A stretch of DNA of 64,000 nt, from NCBI GenBank assembly GCA_016802295.1, contig JAESIW010000179.1, forward strand, positions 62,001 through 126,000. The letters are read 5' to 3'. This DNA is from Brachionus rotundiformis. Its lineage: Eukaryota > Rotifera > Eurotatoria > Ploima > Brachionidae. Under the pieces are notes generated by a model. It saw nothing but the letters and a program-made list of their open reading frames with translations, had not been told where the DNA came from and did not search any database. Below, piece after piece: positions 21,801-33,618 of this stretch (positions are counted from its first letter, which is position 1; the number at the start of each line of letters is the position of its first letter). The translations under genes and the position numbers were made by a program.

Positions 21801-24800
21801 GTTAGATTACTAAATGTTTTTTAAGAGAAAAAATAAATATCACTTTTAAAAATTCAAGAAATTAATATCTTCAGAAATTTGAGCGAATTAATTGGGACTA
21901 TTTTAAGTTTAACTCAAACTATGTTTCAACTTAAGTATCATTTAAAAATAAGATATCAAAAACAAAATGATTAGTAGTTAATTAAATCTTGATTTTAAGA
22001 CATCCGTAAACTTCTAATTAGACAAAGTCAGGCAAAGCTACATAGCCCTAATGCTCATGAGATTAAATAGAGTAGAAAATTATTTATAATAAAGTATATA
22101 CAGTTCCTTAAAAGTATTCAATATCAAAAGGAATTGTTTTACATTCTCATATTTAATGACGTCAATATTTTTTGATATTTTATGAAATAGTAAAAGAAAA
22201 TAAATCGTTGGAAAAAAACAGGTAAATTAATTTATCATTTAAATAAAAATAAAAATTGTCAGATATTAATAAAAAGTTGAGCCCAATTTTTGTCGGGTTA
22301 AATATACATTTTAAATATTTAAATGATATTTATTCAATTTATTAAAAAAAATCAAAAAATTCCAAATCTATTAATAACAATTTTTCAAAATTTACAGCTT
22401 ATCAATAGTTAAGTTACATATTTATTTTTTCATTTTATAAAACATCATAAATTTTGAATTAAAAAGTTGGCAATATTCAAAATAAAAATCAGTAAGAAAA
22501 AAGCATCTTTTTAATATTAATTATTTTTTCATCAAAAATCCAAATTTTAAATAAAATTTTAACACGAAGTTTATGATAGTTTTCTGATTTTAACTTTTGA
22601 AATAAATTTTTTAGGGAATAATAATCTTTTAAGTAGTTGGTTTATTTATTCAAATGATCTTGTTGAAAAAAAAATTATCAAATCCTTCCGGATCTATTTG
22701 CTGTAAAATAAAGGAGCATTAAAAAATATTGTTTATGTGTAGCAAGTTTAATAATTGTTCCTAAGAGAGTAATTAAATTGAATACTTCAGACTTTATCTA
22801 AACTGTATCTAATGAGTTTACAAAATAGACCCGATGCTAAATTAACATTTAATTTCGAGTGCTTTTCTATCAAACAATAAAGCAATATTTTAATAATTAT
22901 ATTAAATCATTCGGATAAGCAACTTAACTTAAAAAAATGGATGACTTAATTAGTACGGTTTTGTTTCATAAGCATAATTTTAAATTCTATTAATTAATGA
23001 TTTTCTATGGGTTTCAATTAGCTAGCTAATTTTTTTCTAAATTTAATATTTTTTTAATTTTAGAATTCTATTAAATGCATAGAGAAAGCCCAGCTAAGAG
23101 CGTATTGATCTAAAATATTTTTAATCTTTTATAATTATTTAAATGTCACACGTAATTATAATTAGAAACATTTTCTTTTAAAAGATTAATTAGTCAAATT
23201 TAAACATGAGATGAACATATAAAGCTCTGAATTATCTAAGACAAAAAAATACTTTATTTTAAAAATTATACTATATGTATGGGCTCTTAATTTTTAATTC
23301 AAGAAATAAAATATTCACCGAAATGATCCAAGTATTTACCATAGTCTCTTTTTCCAAATTTAGATAAATTTTCCAAAAATAAATTCCAAAATCTGTTTTT
23401 AAAAAAACATTCATGAATTGTCTGTGTTGGTGAACAAACGACTTATGTTTGTAAAAAATTTATATTTTTTTATTTATGAACTTTTTTCCCAGATGCAAAA
23501 ATTTCTTATTTGTGTTTACTCAGAAATTCATTCATCCAAGTCTTTCCTACATTCTCCCATTATAAATTATAGTACCGGAAAAAAAGTTGGGAATTTTTAA
23601 ATTCAAATTAAAACAATTCTCTGGATGAATAAAAAACAAGATAATGTCAAAATGTCATTTGTGCGTCAATTCATTAATATGATTAGAAAATAGATAGGGT
23701 TAGGGTTATCCTTATTAAATGATTAAACAAGAAGAAACTCTGATCCTAATACCATAAAGCAGATCTTTATTTAAAAAATTTAAGTCCTACTTGTTGTTAA
23801 GCTTTTTTTAGTCTAAAAAACTATAAATATATTGAAGATACGTCAAGGCTCTGATATATTTAAGAACTCAATTTAGATTATGAATAAATAAGATTTTTAG
23901 CTAAACTAACTATTTTAATTTAAAAAAGAAACGTATAAACAGTTCTAAAAAAGCAAAGTTAAATATAAAAGAAACTTTTAAATTAAATTATTTAAATTAT
24001 TTCAAAAAATTAAAATTTAGAATATCACTGATTTTATTAAATATTATTTTTATCTTATTAATTTTAAAGTGATGAATGTTTATTAAAAATATATGATTTT
24101 TAATATTTTTTAGTAATTTATCTGCTAGATGATAGAGTGAAGTGTAACAACCACAAGAACGACCTTAGATTTGCTCATATAAACAAACTCTATTCATAAC
24201 TCATTTTATTTACATTATAGTTACACTAGTATTCACACTATTTACACATAACCAGTCTCAGTGACGTCAGTCTGAAATAAAAAAATATAACATCACTATG
24301 TACAATTTTATTCACAAAAATGATTCCATTTATTTAAAACTCTTTTGATTTATTTACAAAACTAAACATTGGCTTTAGAACGGCCTTTTTGCTATTTTTA
24401 ATATCTAGATTAATAAACTATTAGACTAATACAACTTATTAATCTTATTAATCTTCAATAAAAATCACACTAAAAGAATAGAGTGGGTTGTTTATTGTGG
24501 TACCATAGGAAAAGATTTCAGCATATGTGCTAATTATTAATTTAAAAAATCACATCTGTATTTTTTTAATCAAAATATGAAATTTTGAGAAAATTATTGT
24601 TTTCCTACATTTTTTAAAATAAATTTTGTTTTTTTTTTCTTAATTATCTTCATGGTTAAAAACAACATTTGAATAATATTTTAATTTAAAAGCATCAGTA
24701 TTTGGGGTTAAGCTATGTTTGAGCAAATTGAGGATTTATTTAGTTAAAAAGTTTTATCTTTCTAATTAAATTTATTTAAAATGTTAATATTTACCAGTTC

Positions 24801-26089
24801 TGTTTTATCTTTTTTACTTTAATTAAAAGTTTATTTGTTATCAAGGGTTTTAAGTGAATAAATTTCTTATGAAGAAATTCTTGAAATCATACAAAATCAT
24901 TTCGTTTTGTTTAAAAATGAACTTTCAACAAGTACAAAATTAAATTTTTGTTTTAATTGAATTTTACCAAGAGAAACAATTGTAAATTTAAATTTGATCG
25001 ACAAGATGGTTGAGAGCTTTTTCGTTCCCTTTTAAAATGAAAATAAAAACTTGCCTGGTTTAGTTAAAGATTTATTTTTTTTAAAGTTTTTTTGTTTATA
25101 GGCAAATAATAAGTTTGTCTTAATTATTTTGGTATTTTTTATTCTTTGCCAAGACTGTGCACGCAATTAGTCAAATTTTGCTCTTATTTAAAGTGAAGCT
25201 CTATTTGCTGTCAAAGTTAATAATTAATAAGAAAACTTCATACGAAAAGTACCTTTCTTTTCATTTACTTAACTTAAAAAAATATACTAGTTAATAATTA
25301 ATATTTTTTATTATGTAATTATTTTTACTTTCTATGAAAAAAATAGCTAAACATTGGCGAAAATTAATTTCAAAATGCTTTTTAAAAATCGGTGAATCGA
25401 TTTTCCTGATTATTTTTAATTATAAATAAAAATTTGATTCTTTACAGGTTACTTAAATTTTGTTCAAGAAAAGCTTTGGTGTTTAATCAGGATATAGGAA
25501 GATTTTAGGTTAAGTGAAAGCCATGATATAAAAGCAATTTTTGAAAAGAAATTAAGTTGTTTAATTAGTGAATTATTTCAATTTATTTTTTATCAGCTCT
25601 TTTAATTTTAATTTTTTTCATTAGAGATTAATTTTAATAATTAATTTGAGTAGAATTCTGTGATATGAATTTTTTCATTTAGCATTGTGTATCCAACTCC
25701 CACTAATATCTTAAACAAAGTTAATTTACTTATTAATTTTTGAGAAAATATTTTGTCTAAAATAATTAAGCAATCTTTAAATTTTGTATGCTGATCGAAA
25801 TTATGATTTTTTAAATCCATGAAAATGCTTTGGATGAAGATTGGTCTTAATTAGATTCAATTTAACTCTATAAAATTAACAAAAAATTAAATTTATCTAT
25901 CATAAAATATAAAATTTAATTCTTGACCAACACAACTTCAATTTATTGAAATATCATTAGGTCATTAATTAATTTTTTTCAAGTAAACTTTATATTTATT
26001 AGTTAAAAAATATTAAAAATAAAATTTTTTAAGTTTAAATAAATTAAGATTTTAAATTTTTGGTTAAAATGTACTGAAAAAGAATTGTT
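18815..26089. other. Long gene-empty AT-rich region
   Basis: Over 7 kb with no supported coding sequence; the few ORFs are short and Phe/Lys/Asn-rich. Small items: an imperfect hairpin at 19369-19394 (gtgtcgct...gcgagacac), two adjacent telomere-like TTAGGG units near 23700, and two TGACGTCA (CRE-type) sites (about 22157 and 24262-24269). The stretch 24130-24280 is slightly GC-richer. None of this forms a clear element. Confidence 0.45.
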
Positions 26090-27700
26090 ATGACAAGTAT
26101 AGCCAATACCAGTTATACAAATGTGTCCAAATGTCTCCTATCATCCAGCAATAGTCAACTAATACGCTTTTCAATAGAATGTTTTTACGAAAAGCTGACC
26201 ACCGACTACTACTTTCTATTTCTTACATGTCTATTCACCTTCTTCATCCTAGTTGACATCGGACTCAACTTTGTCCTCCTCTCAAGCATATTTATAGAAA
26301 AATTCAAGACGCGAGTGGACATATGCTTCATGTCGAATGCTTTTGCCGACCTGTTGATGGGCCTGATTATAATGCCTCTCACGGCCATATATACTCTTTT
26401 CGGACACTTTCCATTCAGCTCATATGTGTGTTTTTTCTGGAATTGTCTCGATTTTACCACTGGTACAACCAGCATGCTTCACTTGAGCTTAATTTCCTTC
26501 GACCGCTATTTGTCAGTTTCAAAGCCTCTCAAGTACACTAACAAGCAACGGGCTGACAACAGATTCTCAGTGCACGGACTGCCCACTAGTCTTATTCTAA
26601 TTTTTATTTGGTTCTTTTCTTGTACAGCCTGGATACCTGTCCTTCTTTACTTTAAATCTACTAATATACAAGAGCCACAGCTAATTAATGAATGTGGCAT
26701 TGCCGGTTCGCCTCTCATCATTCTTCCACATTCACTTTTTGTCTACTACATACCTATGTTCCTGATTATCTATTTTTATACCAAGACAATTATGATCGTA
26801 AATGAAAAGCTCAAAAGGCGCAAAAATCACACAAGCTCTTCTGTTCCAAGTAGATTCTGTTGTATAGTAAGAAGTCTAGAGCCCCGGAAAGAAGAGACCA
26901 TAAGACTTCACCAAGCTAAAACTGACACTGACTTTTCAAAGTTGTCCAAATCTGATACCACTATTTACAACCTCAAGTCGCTTAATAGAAGCTCAAGCCT
27001 AGAAAACAATTTAAATAAATCGCTAGAAAATAGCAAGTATCTGAACCAACTGTACAAGCTTCAGAAGTCCTTTAATAGAACTTACAATTCGAGCTTTAAT
27101 CTACCTGCAACCAGTAGTGCAAGTGATGAGGTCTGTATGAACAAGAAAAATGCCAAAAAGCCGAGTCCTGGTTCAAATTTGGACAAAAGTGACAATACAG
27201 TAAAACAAACCAAGCGAAAATACCGAAATTTGAGGCCAAAATTCAAGCTCTCAATAACATCATCATTCTCAATGGGTCTTTTGGCTAAAAAAGAAAAGAG
27301 TGTCACTTACAAACTAGGAGTTATAATGGTCACATTTATTTTCAGTTGGGCGCCATTCTGTCTCCTCTGGTCATTGGCTTCTTTGTGTAACAGATGGCCA
27401 AGTATGTGCTTAGTGTCTGATAATTTGTACATTATATCATTTTGGCTGGCCTATTTTAACTCAATATTCACTCCATTAATTCTATTGTACAATAACCAAA
27501 AGTACCGCAAATCTGTGTTGGTGTTGAGAAATTATTTGTGTAAAAAACCTGTAAACAATTCCTCTAATCAATTGGTCTCAAATCAGCGATTTAATGCCAA
27601 TTGTCTAAGTGTAAACCAAATAAAAGAGCGAAAGTTTAGTATTAATTTTACTTACACAGATAAGGAATCGTTGTTTTCCCAGCGAGCAAATCTCATCTAA
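26090..27700 (+). CDS. Class A (aminergic-like) G-protein coupled receptor (536 aa)
   Basis: Seven-transmembrane receptor on one exon. Landmarks: N60 (TM1), D87 (TM2, FADLLMG), C114 with C202 for the extracellular disulphide, D121 at position 3.32 as in amine receptors, DRY 138-140, W420 and P422 in TM6, and W452 and Y455 in TM7. D3.32 together with Y7.43 is the pair that holds the ammonium of biogenic amines. The overall look is closest to the muscarinic/histamine H3 group. The third intracellular loop is long (about 235-405), Ser/Asn/Lys-rich and probably phosphorylated. Oddly, the TM7 NPxxY motif reads TPLIL (461-465), losing both N7.49 and Y7.53. N-glycosylation sites occur in the N terminus. 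The ligand cannot be named from sequence alone. Confidence 0.88.
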   Translation: MTSIANTSYTNVSKCLLSSSNSQLIRFSIECFYEKLTTDYYFLFLTCLFTFFILVDIGLNFVLLSSIFIEKFKTRVDICFMSNAFADLLMGLIIMPLTAIYTLFGHFPFSSYVCFFWNCLDFTTGTTSMLHLSLISFDRYLSVSKPLKYTNKQRADNRFSVHGLPTSLILIFIWFFSCTAWIPVLLYFKSTNIQEPQLINECGIAGSPLIILPHSLFVYYIPMFLIIYFYTKTIMIVNEKLKRRKNHTSSSVPSRFCCIVRSLEPRKEETIRLHQAKTDTDFSKLSKSDTTIYNLKSLNRSSSLENNLNKSLENSKYLNQLYKLQKSFNRTYNSSFNLPATSSASDEVCMNKKNAKKPSPGSNLDKSDNTVKQTKRKYRNLRPKFKLSITSSFSMGLLAKKEKSVTYKLGVIMVTFIFSWAPFCLLWSLASLCNRWPSMCLVSDNLYIISFWLAYFNSIFTPLILLYNNQKYRKSVLVLRNYLCKKPVNNSSNQLVSNQRFNANCLSVNQIKERKFSINFTYTDKESLFSQRANLI

Positions 27701-28448
27701 TTTTTTAAAAAAACTTTGTGTTTTTTTTTTAATTTATTAAATTAATAAATATTTTTAGTATCTTAAATAAATTAAATATTTGAGGATCGTTCTAATTTAT
27801 TCGAATGAAGACTAAAATAAAATTTTTAATTATTCAAATAAAATTCGTTGAATAATTGGGTCTCGTTGAATCTTTTAACTTTAGATTAACCTTTTTAAAA
27901 TTAACTTTGGACTTATTTTCTTTTAGTATGTCTTAGCTAAAATCTTAATTTATAAAATTTTGAAAATAGATTTAAAAAAATAATATTTTGTTTGGAAAAA
28001 AACAATATAAATACAATTATTCGAAGACCTTGGGTATAATTAATTTTTCATTATTTTTATTATTCATGAAATTTAGATAATTTAAATTTAACTCCTTTTA
28101 AAGAAATGACATAAATAGTTTATTTTCTTTGGTTGATTTTAATTATTTACAATTGAGCTATTTTAGACTAAAAAATTATGAAATACTTGACATCTTTAGT
28201 CTATGTTTTGAATATTTTTTTAATTAAAAACTTGAATTTTACAAAATTTTATTTTTCTATGTTAGGAACGATGTAATATGGCTTCACTAGTCAAATTAAG
28301 TTATGAATAAGTTTTAGGTAATTAAGTATCTGTCATAATTACCAAATTCTATTAAAAGTAATAGGGAATTTCTGGATTTTTGAAAAAGTCTACCAGCGTG
28401 TGTGGTAAAATCCCAATGACACTGGCACATTTTTTTTTCCAATTTAAA
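27701..28448. other. AT-rich spacer with a diverged repeat
   Basis: Downstream of the receptor gene. About 28090-28420 resembles 31975-32430 (see the repeat entry). Nothing else was seen. Confidence 0.35.
28090..28420. repeat. Diverged dispersed repeat, copy 1 (copy 2 at about 31975-32430)
   Basis: Colinear similar blocks are found at both places: ttgatttt(a/t)attatttacaatt near 28133 and 32010, taatatgg...tcac(t/a)agtcaa near 28275 and 32287, and gtgtgtggtaaaatcc near 28397 and 32413. Identity by eye is perhaps three quarters, with indels. The two copies flank the LINE remnant and the WD40 gene. The type of element is unknown. Confidence 0.35.
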
Positions 28449-29338
28449 GGTTAATTAACAGGCTAGTGCCCCTGTTATGAACACCGATTAACACTCCATT
28501 TATTTAAATAAAATGAAATAAATTTTGTAAATTAAAATTAAATTATTTAAAAAATTATTAAAAAAAATTAAACCTTAAAATATTTTAATTAAATTTTTTT
28601 ACAAAATCTGAGAAAATCAAATTCATATTATTGAAAATTGAATTCTTAAATGTTGTAAATTTCAACATTAATCTCTTGATTACAAAGCAATTTATGAGTC
28701 GTGAGCAGAAAAATCCAAAAGTTTTTTCTCCACTGGCTGATTTTGATGTTGGTTCTTTCGGATTTCCACTATTCCTTGAATTATATTTCAAATATCTTGA
28801 GTCATTCTTCTTTAAGTTCCGCCTTAAATTTTTAGGGGAATTAAGAAAGTATAGTAATCTATAAGAAAAAGAAAACTAGTATTCTATTTTGCAATGCATA
28901 TAAACCATACTTTTTAGACTTTAATAAACCATACTTTACTAATTGTGGTATCATTTGTCTTAGAAGATAAAGAAATTCATTGATAAAGATCAGAAAAAGA
29001 AGAGAACCTAGTACCGAGCCTTGAGGTACAGCTAATCTAAGAGTTGTAGGTTTCGATTTTTCGTTACCAAGATGAACTATTTGGCCTAAAGAATTATTGT
29101 CAACCCATAGTGGAATAATTTCAAGAGAAGAAGATTTCAAAAGCTTTTCTAAAGTCAATAAAAAGTAATAAGATAGAAAGTTTCTTTTCTTTAGCTAGAT
29201 TTAATTCACTAAGATAATCATGAAGTGCAGTTTGACATGAATGCCCATCAAAGAATAAATTTTAAGATTCAAAATAGCTCGAGATTTGAAAATCTAATAA
29301 TCTTTCAAACATTTTTGCAATTGGAATAAGAACTGAAC
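28449..29338 (-). pseudogene. Non-LTR retrotransposon remnant, copy A
   Basis: Minus strand, truncated and internally deleted. Near 29150-28985 it retains reverse-transcriptase text (LRLAVPQGSVLGSLLFLIFINEF). Then, after a deletion of roughly 450 bases relative to copy B, comes the C-terminal domain at 28790-28600 (GEKTFGFFCSRLINCFVIKR). The 3' UTR ends near 28449, with the same block that ends copy B (ggctagtg, accgattaacactccattta). The FADD catalytic motif seen in copy B is not recoverable here. Jockey/CR1-type placement is inferred from the C-terminal motif. Confidence 0.7.
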
Positions 29339-29480
29339 ATTGCAGTGACGGAAAATTTGATCTTTCAAGAAAATTTTGTTTTTCTTTTCACAAAAAATCA
29401 TTTTTTAAATTTTTTATTAACAACTAATAAATAAGTAATTTGAGTAATTACTTCATTTTTACTAAAATTAAAATAAAATT

Positions 29481-30860
29481 TTAAAAATTAAAATTATTTA
29501 AATCAAATTTCCACAGTTTAATAAAACCATCAGTTGAACATGTTATCACTCTATCCAACTTGGTGTCTTTTATACAAGTTATAGCTTCTTTATGAGCCTC
29601 AATTGTGATAATTAACTGATTGCTGGCCAGATCCCAACACTTAACCTTCCCATTATCGGTTCCAATCAACACAAACTTACGAAATAGAGCGTCTATGCAC
29701 AAAATTGGTGCTTGATCATCACAGAATGTCCTCAAACACTGACCACTCTGTAAATCCCACATCTTGATCATACCATCATACGACCCGGATAAAAAATTTT
29801 CTTCCAACCCTTTTAAGCAAGAAACTCTTGACCTATGACCATGAAAAATTTTTTTTGGTGATTTTTTATTCACTGTCCAGTAGCATATGGTCATGTCATC
29901 CGAACAGCTTAAAAAGGCCGATTTCCCAGCTCGTTCTAAACCATTTATTGCCATCGAGTGACCCTGAAAGTTTAATTTTAGCATTCCTGTTGACTTGTCC
30001 CACAAGCTTAGCTCTCCATTCACAGAAGCACTCACCAAATTATTCTTTTTCAGCGAAAGAAGATCTTTACAAATAGCTTTATGAGCTTCGATTATCAAAA
30101 CACTCTTATTTAACTTTAAGCTCCAAATCCGAATATGGCCATCGCTACAACCAATTGCTACCCTAGCCCCATCTAAATTCACGATACAAAGAATATTTAC
30201 TTTTTTTTTGTAGTCTTGTATATTTCTGGCAGATTTTAATTCCTTATCAATTAGGTCTATTTTTCCGTCAAGACTGCAAGCTAATACATCATGGTTAGAT
30301 TGTATGATGAATTTATTAACCGACATTCTTAACCATATGTGCGGTTCCAAAGAATTAAGATGTGCATTTTGTAGCAGTTTTGTTTCTAGGTTAAATTTTT
30401 TGTTTATATTGGTGAGAATTTGGAGACGCCGCTCAATTATTTCAACTAATTGGAGCTTATTTATCACGGTTTCTTTAAGTAATAAGGTGTCCAGGATAAA
30501 TTGGTTGGTTTTGAACTCAAATGGTTCAAGTTGTACAGAATTTATTTCACTGTATAGCCAATTCTGAAGATAAATATCAGTAATTTTGTGTTTCAAAATT
30601 AAATATTCTGGATTTGATAGTAACTTTTTATTATCTTCTAATAAAATATGAAATATTTTTTTTTGATTCTCAAATTGGTTTAAATATAGACTAATTTTGT
30701 TGCTGAGCTTTGATCGTATTAATTGAAGGTCGATTTGTCCTTGGCAAATTTCGCAATGAGTCCAATTTTCAACATGTCTGTAACAAACAACAAAAAAACA
30801 GCAGTTAAGACTAATTGGACAGTAAACTTCCTTTTGACAAAAGTTACATTTTGAATTCAT
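29481..30860 (-). CDS. RING/zinc-finger-like protein with seven WD40 repeats (459 aa)
   Basis: The ATG at 30860 (MNSKCNFC) is the first in frame; the gene is intronless. Residues 5-43 carry Cys pairs and a His in the order C-x2-C, C, C-C, C-x2-H, H-C-x2-C, resembling a RING or B-box zinc fold but with irregular spacing. A helical linker spans about 45-170. The rest is a beta-propeller of WD40 repeats with W-D/W-x ends: IRIWSL, LSLWDK, ICYWTV, IKMWDL, VKCWDL and IKLWKF, plus a degenerate first blade. GH dipeptides precede several blades (FQGHSMAI, FHGHRSRV). Such proteins are often ubiquitin-ligase substrate adaptors or scaffolds, and with a damaged RING either role is possible. The partner is unknown. 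Confidence 0.8.
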   Translation of the reverse strand: MNSKCNFCQKEVYCPISLNCCFFVVCYRHVENWTHCEICQGQIDLQLIRSKLSNKISLYLNQFENQKKIFHILLEDNKKLLSNPEYLILKHKITDIYLQNWLYSEINSVQLEPFEFKTNQFILDTLLLKETVINKLQLVEIIERRLQILTNINKKFNLETKLLQNAHLNSLEPHIWLRMSVNKFIIQSNHDVLACSLDGKIDLIDKELKSARNIQDYKKKVNILCIVNLDGARVAIGCSDGHIRIWSLKLNKSVLIIEAHKAICKDLLSLKKNNLVSASVNGELSLWDKSTGMLKLNFQGHSMAINGLERAGKSAFLSCSDDMTICYWTVNKKSPKKIFHGHRSRVSCLKGLEENFLSGSYDGMIKMWDLQSGQCLRTFCDDQAPILCIDALFRKFVLIGTDNGKVKCWDLASNQLIITIEAHKEAITCIKDTKLDRVITCSTDGFIKLWKFDLNNFNF

Positions 30861-31419
30861 TTTCAAATTAATATAAATAATAGGATTAAAATATTTTTAT
30901 AGTAAATGAACTGTATTTAAAATTGACTGGATGGTTCATTTTTAAATTTCCTAAATATTTGATTATTTAAGTTTTGAATTTTAAATTAAATTGGAATTCT
31001 CAATCAAATTCTCACAATTTAGTTTTCAAAATAGATTCTGGGCAGACTTTCAATTGATTCTTTTCATTTGACTGGAATGATTCCTTGAACACTTGTTTGA
31101 GAGCCTTGTTTGGCTTTGGCAACAGACATGATCAATTTTAATTTTCTACTTAATATCACTTGTTGTGCATCTTCTGATCAGATTTCTAAACCAAGTCGAT
31201 TTTCATACTCTATATTTAAAAACCTAATTACCTTTTGGTAACAGTTTTATTATATTTTTAAGAATTTTTGAATTTTTTTTTGGAGACAAGGAGATGATAA
31301 TGAAAATGAGGTCTTATAAGACTTTTAGTTAAAAATTTGATGAATTTCAGTGTTCCATAATTGATTCTGTCGCGGACTTGGACTAAGATTATGTTACTTT
31401 TAGGTTTCATCTGAATAAA
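30861..31419. other. Upstream region of the WD40 gene
   Basis: AT-rich with no clear coding sequence. The GC-richer stretch 31040-31150 has no recognisable feature. Confidence 0.3.
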
Positions 31420-31859
31420 TTATCTCTTCCAAATTACCATAAAATTGTCTGAACACACTTGAATACGTGATCGCCATTGAAAGTCTTTTCGCCTTGCTGA
31501 AAGAAAATCTTCCAAAGCATTACCAAGAACACACCAAGCGACTTGAGTCCGTCGTTCAAGTGTATCTAGCAAATTCATGTTTAATATTTTTAATATAGGA
31601 AAAATATTGACTTCTTTCCATATTTCTGGTAGCTTATTTTAAAAATTACATGCCAAGATTACTGTCTGATACCTGCTATCTATCTATTTATTTTACCTGG
31701 ATATTGAAGAATCTTATCCAAATGAATAGCATTTATAACTATATCTCTTGTGTGAATGATTTTAGAACTTTTGTCCAAATTTGAAACTTTGATTTAAGGA
31801 TAATCTTTGGCTAACCAGTTAATTACATTATATGCATCTATTCGAGCCAACTTGTTATC
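31420..31859 (-). pseudogene. Unidentified broken coding tract
   Basis: On the minus strand a protein-like sequence runs in two frames. The first part includes DNKLARIDAYNVINWLAKDY, then one stop, then IIHTRDIVINAIHLDKILQY. After a one-base shift the second part includes LLDTLERRTQVAWCVLGNAL and RRKDFQWRSRIQVCSDNFM up to a stop at 31420. Composition (Trp, Arg, Asp, Leu) is unlike the surrounding noise, and GC is higher. I do not recognise the family. Two stops plus a shift argue for a pseudogene rather than exons, though the G-gtaaaa at the break could also be a splice donor. Confidence 0.4.
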
Positions 31860-31974
31860 ACTAGATAGAATCTTTAACTAGAATAGCAAATAAAAAGGCT
31901 TATGTCATGGTTTCGAATATTCCTTTTACGAAATACAAATAAATGATCAAAAACAAAATTTAATCTAATTTTTT

Positions 31975-32430
31975 GTTTTTTATAGCAATAGTTAAATAGT
32001 TTCCATGATTGATTTTTATTATTTACAATTTAAGTTTTTTAGAATATAAAATTATTAAATAATTGTATCATTTTTAGTTTAAATCGTGATTATTTTATTA
32101 ATTAGAATTTTTTAAATTAATTTTATTGTATTTGCTAACTGAGTCCCTGTTTTTTAGAGGATCATGTACTTGATTCCCCATCTAAACAAATCAATTTTAT
32201 TTTTACTCAACCAATTATTTTTGAATAAAGTATGAATTAAAACAAAAATTTCTGTCCTAAAATACTATTACATGGTAGCATCGATTAATATGGTAATCAC
32301 AAGTCAACTTTTCTTAATTAGAAAGAATTATCACAAGAATAGCAGGATAGGGTTATGTAATGGTTCCGAATATGTCTGTGTAGAGAGTAAAAGAAAAAGT
32401 CGAGAGTCTGAGTGTGTGGTAAAATCCAAG
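31975..32430. repeat. Diverged dispersed repeat, copy 2
   Basis: Partner of 28090-28420, in the same orientation. Part of its middle (aagaatagca...ttatgtaatggttccgaatat, near 32335-32370) also has a weaker relative at 31872-31920, so the family may have been locally duplicated. Confidence 0.35.
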
Positions 32431-33618
32431 TCAATCAATAATTTCAAATATTAGATAAATTATCGTGTAAAAAAAATTGATCTTTCAGGAAAAATTTGTC
32501 GTACAATTTATTCAATGCTATTTGTTAAATTTTTTGCAAAGAATTTATATTCTTGATATTCTGTATGAACAGATGTGGTGATTAAAAATAAAACCTAATT
32601 TTTTCTAATGAAGCATCTTTTAGCAATTTTTCTATTTTTTAATTTAAGATTATTATTTAAATTTAAATTGAATTTTAAAATTATTTTGATAATTAAATCG
32701 CTATAAAATTGAAATTTTAATTGAATCATTAAATTTAACAACAAAATTATTTCGTTTTAAATAAGATATTTTATTTGACTCAAGTGTAGTGAACTAAACC
32801 AGTATACAGTTATATAACAGCACTTAATTTAATCATGAATTAAAAACATGATTAAATGATGTAAGTGCCATTCCTTTAGAAGTTGTTTGCTTATTTTGTG
32901 CTTTGCGCACGGCACTATTTGTAGTTTTATTTAGTTTATATACAGTTGTTTTAATATTAGTTTAAAACTTCATTTTATATTTCTTATATTTTCTCTTTAT
33001 TTCTGTATGTAACCATTTGGCTACTTAGAGTGGCCACTTTCTATTATTTCTTTAGAAAATAAACTTATTAAATTGTAACTTATTGTTTAATTTATTTGTT
33101 ATTGAATAATAATAAAAAACAAAAAAAATACTTTATTGACTAGTTTAATATTTTTCAACATCGAATAAAAAATAAGTTATTTGTTGTAAAAAAAATTTTC
33201 ATTTCTATTAATAGTTAAAAAATTTTTTCCCAATTAATTATGAAGTCAAATACTTATTTTTATTCAATTATTAATTTATCAAGACTAAAGTATTTTTTTA
33301 TCTAGATATAAAAATTTATTTCACATTAAAAAATAAAAAAAAACTTTTCTCTAATTTCTTTGGAGAAAATATGAATTAATTTTTAATTGAAATTTTCGTC
33401 TAATAACTATATTATTTTGTCAATAATCTTTTTTTTTTAATTATGTTTTTACAGACACAATTGTATAAATAATCTACATGCTTTTAAGCTTTGATTAATA
33501 AATAATTAACAAAAATAATCAGTCTTAACTTTTCAAAATTTTTTAAATACTTTATTTTTTAGTTTAAATGTTAAAAATTAAGTAATAAAAAGGATCAAAT
33601 ATCATCAAATTTATTAAA
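32431..33618. other. AT-rich intergenic DNA upstream of the channel gene
   Basis: Contains the bulged inverted repeat at 32820-32868 in a slightly GC-richer block (32770-33060). Similar tatacagtt(a/g) strings occur near 32803 and 32940. No gene seen. Confidence 0.35.
32820..32868. repeat. Bulged inverted repeat (hairpin-capable)
   Basis: GCACTTA then ATTTAATCATG on the left pair with CATGATTAAAT and TAAGTGC on the right. A four-base bulge (GATG) lies on the right arm and a nine-base loop in the middle. About 18 pairs would form. It could be a small RNA precursor or the remains of a miniature inverted-repeat element. No longer arms are visible. Confidence 0.5.

Noticed and set aside
23695..23713. 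Telomere-like TTAGGG repeats
   Set aside because: Only two adjacent units, inside AT-rich DNA; too short to be an interstitial telomere.
24262..24269. CRE site TGACGTCA as a promoter element
   Set aside because: No gene starts within 1.8 kb, so a single 8-base palindrome is not enough to call a promoter.
31440..31580. Plus-strand open tract EYVIAIESLFALLKE near 31465
   Set aside because: The minus-strand reading of the same DNA is longer and better in composition; the plus reading is its shadow.
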